This document shows positions 55,750-64,000 of a stretch of DNA of 64,000 nucleotides, one piece after another (position 1 is the first letter of the stretch; each line of letters opens with the position of its first letter). Position numbers and translations under genes: made by a program. The stretch spans positions 734,517-798,516 of the forward strand of contig BCJX01000002.1 in NCBI GenBank assembly GCA_001600415.1, in the 5' to 3' direction. Below the pieces are notes generated by a model. The model did no database searches. It was not told where the DNA came from and was given only the letters and a program-made list of their open reading frames with translations. The stretch comes from Pascua guehoae. Taxonomy: Eukaryota > Basidiomycota > Tremellomycetes > Trichosporonales > Trichosporonaceae.

Positions 55750-56724
55750 ATGGCGCCTGCCCCTCGTACTCGGCCTTGTGCTCTCCAACTCGCAGCGGCG
55801 CCGGGCATTGCTACCGACCTTGACGACCTCACTCTTGCCAGCCACCATCCCCCTCCCGCCCGTCACGCACATCACGCTTCCCACCTCTCATACCCACATC
55901 AACATTCACACGCACACCGACAACAACACGCACAATCACACATTCATCGTCATCGCCATTCACTGTCACCACCCGACTGCTCGCCGTACATCGCAACCCT
56001 CGCTGCCGTCGCTTCCATGACCTCTGCGCCGCTCATGTCCGCGCCAATAGTCTCCTCCAGCCCAGCTATCCTTACGATGCAGCCGAGCCAGCCTTGCCCT
56101 GTGCAAGGACCATCCCCCACGGGCTCTGGTCTGTGCAACATGGAGCGCACACGCGATCGCTTCATCGCGTCTGTCCCCATGCAGCGCTCGCTCGCCAACA
56201 TTGGCACCCCCGGCGTACCCATGTCGAGGTTTTCTTCATACCCTCCTTCTGCCACTAGTCCTACTGCCACCACTTGTCATTCGGGTGGCGAGGCGACTGC
56301 CCAACCGTCCCCAACTCTGACCGACATGTCCGACATTACCCCACCCGCTTCTCCGTCCCCACGACCCATTGCACTGGCGCCCCGTCGCCTCCCGCTCGCG
56401 GACAACTCGCCACTGCCGCGCCCCGTCCCAATGGGCAGGGCGGCCGGCCTGCCTGTCGGTGGCGTCCCCATGCAGCGATGCCCGGCCAGCATTGGCGTCG
56501 ACGGAAACCCCTTCAGCCGCTCTGCACCCGCGCACAACGGTCACCGCCCAGCGCCCCTCCACGACGTCCCAGCTCTGCACATTGCTGTGCGCGGCCGTCG
56601 GGCGACCCCGCGTTCTCCGCGCTCTCCGACAGAAGCAAAGGTGAGCCACAGTGCCTGGGTGTGGCGTATGACGGCGGCTACTGGAGGCGAGTCAACCTTC
56701 CGCCCGCCAACAGCTGGCGGGTAG
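55750..56724 (+). CDS. Ser/Pro/His-rich protein with an internal duplicated motif
   Basis: A single frame of 324 residues from the ATG at 55750 (MAPAPRTRPCALQ). It has a His-rich segment at about 38-75 (HHPPPARHAHHASHLSYPHQ), then Ser/Thr/Pro-rich sequence with many SP/TP pairs, as in disordered regulatory proteins. A motif of about 20 residues occurs twice: VPMQRSLANIGTPGVPMSR and VPMQRCPASIGVDGNPFSR. No known domain is seen. A GTGAGC at 56641 could be a donor, in which case the C terminus changes: the alternative frame there reads CLGVAYDGGYWRRVNLPPAN and runs to 56762. CT-rich sequence with TTTAAAAAG lies upstream, as expected of a promoter. The function is unknown. Confidence 0.55.
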   Translation: MAPAPRTRPCALQLAAAPGIATDLDDLTLASHHPPPARHAHHASHLSYPHQHSHAHRQQHAQSHIHRHRHSLSPPDCSPYIATLAAVASMTSAPLMSAPIVSSSPAILTMQPSQPCPVQGPSPTGSGLCNMERTRDRFIASVPMQRSLANIGTPGVPMSRFSSYPPSATSPTATTCHSGGEATAQPSPTLTDMSDITPPASPSPRPIALAPRRLPLADNSPLPRPVPMGRAAGLPVGGVPMQRCPASIGVDGNPFSRSAPAHNGHRPAPLHDVPALHIAVRGRRATPRSPRSPTEAKVSHSAWVWRMTAATGGESTFRPPTAGG

Positions 56725-57989
56725 TGGAGAGTGACAGAAGGTGGCAGAGCTCTCGTTTGTGACCAACCCGGCGCCGTTTGTCCGGTGGTTCAGTCTCACG
56801 AAGCTGCGTAGCTGCCCAATTGTTGTGTTAGAGGCAGCTTCTTCCCCCTTCCAAACCCATCGCTTGTCGTTTGCCACCCGTGAACCTTAAGTTGACTTTC
56901 CAAGCCGCCTCGTCGTTCACGTAAACGAGGGCTTTCTGCACCACCCATCTGGACGAGCTGTACCACCGTGGCCCTCCTGCGCCCCTGTGCCCGCTCGTCT
57001 GCCAACGTCACCCCCATCCGAGCGCTACCATGCTCGTGGCGGCCCAACAGCGCCGATCCCACCATTTCACGGCATTTGGAACGCGCGCCGCGCTCGGCAC
57101 GATGATTACCATCGCCGAGTCGCGTGCACACCAACGTGCTCGAACATGTCAATATGTCGATCTTGGGCGAGAATTGTCCAAACCGGCTCGGTATGCTCGG
57201 CACACTCGGGAGCTCGGCACGCATGCCGGCCCGACGTACTTTGCACGCGACATGACGCAGATCTTGTTCTCCACACACCCTCAATGACCCTTTATTCCGA
57301 CCCACACCCGCAACACATACCACGACCCATACCTCAACCCTTCATCCCAACATGTTAGGACCGAATGTCCGAACCCCAGTACTACGTCACACACGACATA
57401 TTTTAACGAACTCATCCCCAAAGCCGACCACTCCGGAGGCCCCAGACGCGCCAGCTCGAGCCCCGACGCGTCACACGACACACGAACAACATTAATGACG
57501 AGTCCGCCCGACCGCGGACCAACCGATACCACGCACGCGTTTTTCAGCACACCCAACACGCTCGCTCAGCGCCACCACATACCTCGTCACAGACCACCCC
57601 CAACACACGTACACGCACTTTACGGTTCTGGACCCCACACAAAACCCGCGACAACTGCACACACACCCCACAACCCCAGGCCCATACTACACCCAGCACC
57701 ATGTCCCCTCCGACAACCACTCTACCCAACCCACCGTTCTACCGTCCAATGCCCCACACACGCTTGAGGGCCTGCCATCACAAAGCACAACTCGACCGAA
57801 CCCAAAGACCCAATTCCGTCCCGTTGTATCAGTACCAGTACCTGGCCCGCCGGACGTGCCGACTTCAGTAACTTGAGGGTTGTAAATGGCCCGGATGCAG
57901 AATGTTGTGCATTGCGGTGCAAGCAGTATCTATAACCCGTTCCAACATGGTCAATACCCACCGACTCGTGGTGAGCGCACGTCCATAGA
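56725..57989. other. convergent intergenic region
   Basis: About 1.3 kb. From 57290 to 57760 it is rich in C and A (CACACACCC, CCCACAACCCC words) and poor in G on this strand, giving a marked strand asymmetry. No gene is supported. Confidence 0.5.
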
Positions 57990-60784
57990 TCACTCGCCAC
58001 GGAGGAGGCGCAGTGCAAGCTCCTCGTCGTCTTCGACCGATGCCGCCCGCCGCTTCTTGGCCGGGCGTTGCGCCGGCTCGGGCGATGGGGATGGGAATGG
58101 TACGCGGCCGGCGTCCGAGTACGCGTCGCCAGCCGACTCTGCGTCCGAGTAGTCGCCGCCGCCAATGACCGCGACCTGCTCCTCGTCGTCTGAGTACTGT
58201 GCCATCATCTGTTCTTGTCAGCACGGATGCACACCCATAATAACCCGCTCGACTCACCTCACGCTCGCGCTCCTTGCGCTTACGCTTCTTCTCACGCTTC
58301 TTCTCGCGCGCCACCTGCCTGTCGACAATGTCGGCCTCGCGCATGCGCCGGTTCTCCTCTTCGACATATGCACGACGCGCCTCTTCGGCCTTTGCCGCGT
58401 CCTCTGCCTCGGCGCCGTGCTTGTAAAAGTCGGTCGCCTCGCCCTCGTCGTCAAACACGAGCTTGGTCGGCGCCGGGCGGTGCTTGAGCTGTCCCTTGCG
58501 TGTGGTGCCCTCCTTGAGCTTGCGCTTGGACAAGTCCTCGGACGAGATGAGCGCGCCGCCTGCACCTGTCGTGGGGGCGCCGTCGTCGTCCGAGTCGGCA
58601 CCGTCCAGGTCGTGGTCGCGGCGTGCGAGCGTGAATACATCGTCACCAGAGAGGTCGTCGACGTCGTCGTCATGCGCGACCAGCTTGGAGTAGTGGTCCG
58701 TCAGGATCGACTGATTCTTGCGCTCAAACATCCGGTCGTACTTTGTCCGTACCGCCGGGGCTTGGCGCACTGGCTCCTCTTCCGACTCGGAACCAGAGCC
58801 AGAGTCAGAAGAGCCGTCATCAGAGCTCTTGTCGGCATCCGACTCCGAGTCTTCGTCACCACTCTCGTCTTCGTCGCTCTCATTCTCACTTCCCTCTTCA
58901 TCGCTCTCGTCGTCGCTATTCGCAACCAGCTTCTGGTGAATAATGAGTGGCCCGTCGTCGTCCTTCTTGGCACCGCCGCGCTCCTTGACCTTCTTGGCCT
59001 GATCGAGAAGCTTGATCTGCGGCGCACCGGGAAGACCCATGCTGGCTGCGTAAGCCTCGGCGGGGTATTCGGAGAGCTGGAACACGGTCTTGTCCTTTTG
59101 GATGTGGATGGAGCGCATGTAAGAGATAAACGCCTGATGGGTTAGTTCTCGACACGGGGCGGATGCCACCCACCCTCTGGCCCAGGTACTTGATCTCGGG
59201 CTCCTTGAATGCAAAGTTTTGCATTTGCTGCTCGAGGTTGCCCATCTTGCTTTCCTTGATCTTGATCCCCTTGACATTGATGCCCTTTGCCTCCCAGCGC
59301 GCCTTCATGCCCTCTTCCTCGCTAGGGCAGAGGAAACAGAGACCCTTGCCCTCGCTCTGGTACCGCGCCGTACGACCGACACGGTGAATGTACGTGTCGA
59401 CGTCGTCTGGGCAGTCAAGCTGAATCACCCAGTCGACGGCGGGGAAGTCTAGGCCACGAGCCGCAATGTCCGTACAGATGAGCAGGGCGTGGTTGGACGA
59501 CGAAAACTTTTGGAAAATCGTCATACGTGTCGCCTGCTTTTGCTTGCCGTGCAGGTGCATGAGAGAGAGACCCGGGTGCAGGCGGCGGAACGTTTCAAAG
59601 ATGAACCGCACCTGCTTGCCACTGGTGACAAACACGACGCCCTTCATCTTGAGATGGCTCTTGATAAAGCCCCACAGCGCGTCGAGCTTGCGGTCCAGAG
59701 GCACCACGGCGTAGAACTGCTCGAGGTTGGCGGGCATGACGCCCTCCTCTCCGGGCTTGTTCGTGTTGATGTATAGCGGATCGTGGAGCGAGAGCTTGGC
59801 CAACGCCGCAAGGTTCTCAGACTGCGTGGCAGAGAACAGCAGCGTCTGCCGGTCGGCGCGTGCCGTGGCCGAGGGCGAAAAGTGTTGGATAATGGCACGA
59901 AGCGCGGGGAGGAAACCCATGTCGAGCAGGCGGTCGGCTTCGTCAAGGACTAGAGTCGGTCGTTAGCAACGGTCCGTCGGGTAGCCAGCGTGTCACACGA
60001 CTCCCAGCATCCCACTCACCGAGAAGCTTGACGCCGGCACTGTCGAACCCAACCGTGCTGTCGAGGTGCTGGAGGAGACGTCCCGGTGTCGCGATGAGAA
60101 TGTTCATGCGCCCCAGGCGATCCCTTTCTTCCTTGAGTGGTTGTCCGCCAATAACGAGACCAGCAGAGAACGTGTGGAAGCGTCCGATATCCCTCAGCGC
60201 GTTAAATGTCTGCACGGCCAGTTCGCGCGTGGGAGAGATGACAACAGCGCCGAGGCCGTCCATTGGTCCCCATCGCAGCAGGTACAGGCGCTCGAGCAGT
60301 GGGATGAGGAACGCCAACGTCTTTCCTGATCCGGTACGTGCCGAGCCGAGCACATCGCGCGAGCGCAATGCTGGCGGGATCGCGAGCGCCTGCACCGGCG
60401 TCGGGTTCAGAAAGTGTGACTGTTTCAAGCCTGTGGTGGGTGGTCAGCTGACAGGAAGAGCAAGAGCGAGAGCAAGGAGGGGAGGCGCACCTCGTTGTGT
60501 CGGTGCCGACAATGGCAGCTGGGAGAAGAGTGTGAGTTCATCCGGCGCTTCCTGCTCGTCAGCTATGACTACTCGTCTCCGTCACCTAAATGCTGCTTTC
60601 ATCGCGATGGCGGTCGTTCACGTACATATTCGTCGATGCGCTTTTGCAATTCCCGCAGCTCCTGGTTGGTACGGTCGCGCCTAGCCTGGTTGGTCTTGAC
60701 GCGCTGCTTGGGAGCATTCTTTCCCTTGCCCTTGTGCTTGGAGGGCCCCTTGGATGACGATGCTTTTGCCTCGATGAACGCCAT
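57990..60784 (-). CDS. DBP4: DEAD-box RNA helicase Dbp4 (Hca4)
   Basis: Six exons: 60626-60784, 60491-60551, 60020-60430, 59174-59949, 58258-59133 and 57990-58208, giving 833 residues. All helicase motifs are present in order: Q motif FLNPTPVQ, Walker [10 protein letters not shown] at about 103-111, PTRELA, TPGRLL, DEAD at 213-216 ([13 protein letters not shown]), SAT, and HRVGRTAR. The family marker RGLKQSHF after LPLS, the segment [15 protein letters not shown] after the core, and a long Asp/Glu/Ser-rich and Lys-rich C terminus point to Dbp4. In yeast Dbp4 acts in the nucleolus on U14 snoRNA release and early 18S rRNA processing. The basic N terminus ([20 protein letters not shown]) would favour nucleolar location. 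The ATG at 60784 is the first in frame. It is divergent from HIS7. Confidence 0.95.
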
Positions 60785-61165
60785 GGTGTGGAGAATGAGT
60801 GGTGACGAACCCTCGTTTCCAACTTTCAACACACACACAAAGTTGATGGGCGCGGAAGTCTAGGTCACGTGCTTCGAGTGGCAAAAGGTGGAGGTCGGTG
60901 AGTGCCTGGCTCTCGAGGAAATTTTAAATGTTACCCCCCTTCAGTCTGGCCTATCAACAGAGCCGGGGTTAGCCGCGAACTGCCAGGCTGTGGGTGAAAT
61001 CTGGTTCCGCTTGTTGCGACATTTCATGACTCGCAAAAGTCGGGTTGGTGATCAAGTGGCTGTCGACTAACTCGACGCGCTCACTCGCAACCTCACTTCT
61101 GGACCCCCCTATTTATCCCCTCGTGGCGCTATCTCTGCGTCGCACCAACTCTCCCTCAGCACAAA
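60785..61165. promoter_or_regulatory. shared DBP4-HIS7 promoter region
   Basis: These 381 bases separate two divergent starts. The HIS7 side has a TGACTC element (listed separately), CCCTATTTATCCCC about 55 bases before the ATG as a possible core promoter, and a CTCCCTCAGCACAAAATGG start context. Confidence 0.65.
61027..61032. promoter_or_regulatory. TGACTC element, possible Gcn4-type site upstream of HIS7
   Basis: TGACTC lies about 135 bases before the HIS7 ATG. It matches the core of the Gcn4/CPC1 site that controls amino-acid genes in fungi. The seventh base is G instead of A, and a 6-mer can occur by chance, so this is tentative. Confidence 0.35.
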
Positions 61166-63107
61166 ATGGCGTCTACACCAAAGCTCTACCTCCTCGACTA
61201 CGGAGCGGGCAATGTCCGCAGCCTGGCCAACTCGATCAAGAAGCTTGGCTATGACTTCGAGTGGATCCAGGATGAGGCCGACTTTGACAAGGCCGACGTG
61301 AGTTAACGTGCAGTGTCATAGGGACCATGATGGTAATGCTGCTCGAGGCGGCATAATGTCCAACAGCATACCTCTTCAGGGGGCGGAGTTGCTTAGGCCT
61401 CTCATTGCTCTTGCCAGTTACCCCATACTCCAATGTCCGTCGCTGACAACCCAGAAACTCCTCTTCCCTGGAGTCGGTTCGTTTGCCCAAGCTGCCAACT
61501 CATTGAGGGACTCGGGTATGCTCGCGCACCTGCTCAAGTACATTCGCTCAGGCAAGCCATACTTTGGCATCTGCATCGGCATGCAGGTGCTGTTTGAGAA
61601 CAGCACCGAGGCGCCGGACGCCAACGGCCTTGGCATTTTGCCGTACCCGATCACAAAGTTCGACCCCACCGACGGGGGTGCAGGCCGCAAGAGTGTGCCG
61701 CACATGGGATGGAACGGGGCGTGGCGCGCGCACGGGGACGAGGAGAAGGACGAGGACGCACTCGTCGTTACCGGCGAGGACTACTACTTTGTGCACTCGT
61801 ATGCGGCCATTTTGGGGCGCGGTGACGCAGTGGGCGAGCAGGCATTGCGTGACTATGCGTACACTGTGTCGCGGTACGGCAACGAGCAGTTTGTCTCGTC
61901 GATCCGCAGGGGTAATGTGTTCGCGACGCAGTTCCACCCGGAAAAGTCCGGACCGGCAGGTCTCGACTGCCTCCGCCGCTGGCTCGCGGCGCCCGTTGCG
62001 GCTCTCTCGTCTGCACCGCACCCCCTCCCCGCTGTCCCGGAGCGTCAGTGGGTCTCTGCCGACCCCCGCCCGGCACGTGCAAAGGGCAACGGCCTGACGT
62101 CGCGTATCGTTGCGTGTCTCGACGTCCGCTCCAACGACCAGGGCGACCTCGTCGTTACCAAGGGCGACGGCTACGACGTGCGCGAGAAGAGCGAGGGCGG
62201 CAACGTGCGCAACCTCGGCAAGCCAGTTGAGCTTGCACGGCGATACTACCAGGGCGGTGCGGACGAGATCTGCTTCTTGAACATTACAAGCTTCCGGTCG
62301 TCGGCACTGCGTGACCAGCCAATGCTCGACGTTGTCCGCGCCTCGGCCGAGACTGTATTTGTGCCCCTCACCGTCGGTGGTGGTATCAAGGACACTGTCG
62401 ACCCCGATGGAGCGGCGCGCAGCGCACTGGAGGTCGCAGGCGCCTACTTCCGCTCGGGTGCGGACAAGGTGTCGATCGGGTCAGAGGCAGTGCTCAACGT
62501 CGAGGCCCTCTTGGCACGTGAAGCACGAGGAGAGGAGGCCCTCACGGGCCAGACGGGTATCGAGACCATCTCGGCCGCGTACGGTGCGCAGGCAGTCGTC
62601 GTGTCCATCGACCCCAAGCGCGTCTACTACGACACAACCGAGCCCGGGTGGCTTGAAAAGGTCCCCGAGGCCCACCGCCCATGCCTCATCACCGGAGAGA
62701 CGTCGACCACGCGCACCAAGCCAGACGAGCAGGGCAAGGCGTGGTGGTACCAGTGCACCATCTCGGGCGGCCGCGACGTGCGCGACATTGATGTGATCCA
62801 GCTCGCCCGCGGCGTCGAGCGCCTCGGTGCCGGTGAGCTCCTCCTCAACTCGGTCGACCGCGACGGATCGGGCAAGGGCTTTGACCTCGACCTCATCCGT
62901 CTCGTCCGCGAGGCAGTGTCCATCCCCGTCGTCGCATCCTCGGGTGCAGGGTCCGCAGCCGACTTTGAAGAGGTCTTTACAAAGACGGGATGCGAGGCGG
63001 CCCTCGCTGCCGGCATCTTCCACCGCGAGGAGGTGCCCATTGACGACGTCAAGCTCCAGCTCGAGAAGGATGGCATGCCAGTGCGCAGGACGGAGCTTGA
63101 GCTTTAG
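61166..63107 (+). CDS. HIS7: imidazole glycerol phosphate synthase, bifunctional HisH-HisF
   Basis: Two exons, 61166-61297 and 61455-63107, giving 594 residues, the usual length of fungal His7. The N-terminal glutamine amidotransferase (KLYLLDYGAGNVRSL) carries the Cys84 nucleophile in FGICIGMQVLF and His205/Glu207 in TQFHPEKSG. A linker rich in Pro/Ala leads to the HisF (beta/alpha)8 barrel from about residue 258 (RIVACLDVRS, with Asp267 as a catalytic candidate; LTVGGGIKDTVD; GADKVSIGSEAVL; ELLLNSVDRDGSGKGFDLDL). The enzyme makes IGP and AICAR from PRFAR and glutamine, the fifth step of histidine synthesis, in the cytosol. The 157-bp intron splits DKAD-KLLFPGVGSF. The start is fixed by the conserved LYLLDYGAGN. 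Confidence 0.97.
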
Positions 63108-64000
63108 AGGACGGTACCATTACAATATGCATAGACTTGGTAGACTGGGCAGTCGGGCGCGCCCACTTGTGCGCTCTACCACCACTCGGACTGCAGGCGG
63201 AGTGTCTTGCATCTCGCGATGCCACTGGCAGAGACAGGGTCCGTCTCAATGTCTGGTGGTGCGCGTGGTGACGCCTTGGTGAAGGAGTGATGCCCCATGA
63301 CGAACAACAACACTGAACGAGCTTGCGACAACACAAAAGTTTGTTTACACCTACCTATCAGTACGAACGTGATCGAGATCTGCACCGCGTGCGTTGTCGA
63401 TCGGTCCTGTGATCAAAGACGGGTCAGCATGGTTATTCGAGCAGACCGATGTGGTTCAGCAGGTCGGTCTACACAGCCTGCCAAACTATGCAAATGAATA
63501 TGCACTTCTAGACCACATGAAGCCCGCTTGCGCAGTAAGTGCTGAGCACGCAGGCGGTGGTCTTGGCGGCGAGGCGGCAGGCGGCGGCCGTGCCTGGGAC
63601 ATTCGAGCAACGTCGCCAACGTCAGTCCACCGCCACGTGCAGCGCTTTCAGCCCACATTAGCTGCGAGCTGCGGCCAGCAATACACTCTGTCGAACAGCA
63701 TGCTAAGCTTTTCTAGGCGCAGTCTAGGCATTGTTGGCTGCGCAGCTGCGCAACATGAGGATATGCTTGTCGAAATGGGACAGTCCAAGATGCAAGCTGG
63801 CGACCTTTGTCGGCTGTGGGGCAGTGGCACCACATTGCTTGGCCCGCGGTGTTGGCTGTGCAATCATTTAGTCGTGGCGGAGTCAAAACGTCATGGAGCC
63901 CAGGTCCAGCCCGGCCAGCCAGCCAGCCAGCCAGCTGCAGCCAGCCAGGAGCCGCGATCCGCCGCCGGCCGCCAACCGCCGCCGTGCCGCCCTGTCGCTC
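63108..64000. other. 3' flank of HIS7, no gene seen
   Basis: About 0.9 kb to the window end with no supported gene. It ends in a CCAG-rich simple repeat and GC-rich sequence (CCGCCGGCCGCC), which may be the start of another gene's leader. Confidence 0.5.
63914..63948. repeat. CCAG tetranucleotide repeat
   Basis: CCAGCCAGCCAGCCAG is followed by CTGCAG and further CAGCCAGCC units. It is a simple repeat. Confidence 0.85.

Overview
The window reads as nuclear DNA of a basidiomycete yeast or fungus, most probably a tremellomycete and perhaps Trichosporonales. That placement is an inference. It rests on GC-rich coding sequence, many short introns per gene (donors mostly GTGAGT, GTGCGT, GTGGGT or GTAAGT, and CTNAC branch points just before the acceptor), and fungal families such as a steryl-glucosidase-type GH5, a PDR-type ABC transporter, Zn2Cys6 regulators and the bifunctional HIS7. 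Runs of N and very long C homopolymers show that this is a draft assembly. I rebuilt exon structures by hand, joining exons so that reading phase and conserved motifs were kept. Coordinates of CDS features are the whole span from start to stop, with exons listed in the evidence.

Layout from left to right: the 3' end of an unknown gene (1-177, +); a GH5 glycosidase with a C-terminal membrane anchor (463-3697, -); a dienelactone hydrolase (4009-5178, -), head to head with the mRNA-decay factor PAT1 (5523-8255, +); a pirin (8978-10985, -); a low-complexity protein of unknown function (12187-15024, -); a single-pass membrane protein (16345-19025, -); a WW-WW-MyTH4-RhoGAP protein (20954-24625, -); and a 4 kb gene-poor stretch with one doubtful two-exon gene. 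Then comes a possible catabolic neighbourhood: a Zn2Cys6 transcription factor (28703-31087, +), a GH5 glucosidase without signal peptide (31437-33202, -) and a Dal5-like permease (34127-35961, +). The last two diverge from a shared region that holds three degenerate 30-bp repeats and a CGG-N6-CCG site.

The right half holds a class-1A-like dihydroorotate dehydrogenase (36692-37672, -); an AT-richer, repeat-bearing region with an assembly gap (about 37920-39230); a full-size PDR/CDR ABC transporter (39275-43950, -); an AAMP/Sqt1-like WD40 protein (45421-47372, +); an unknown conserved-looking gene with a large polypurine tract in an intron (47876-50000, -); an EFM6/METTL21-type lysine methyltransferase (50432-52019, +); a second gene-poor stretch; a Ser/Pro/His-rich protein (55750-56724, +); and the divergent pair DBP4 (57990-60784, -) and HIS7 (61166-63107, +).

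Most of the window is ordinary housekeeping and membrane genes. The parts least explained by known features are the TF/GH5/permease trio with its repeat array, the repeat-rich low-GC region beside the DHODH gene, the microexons, and several simple-sequence tracts. No rRNA, tRNA, CRISPR array or complete transposon was recognised.
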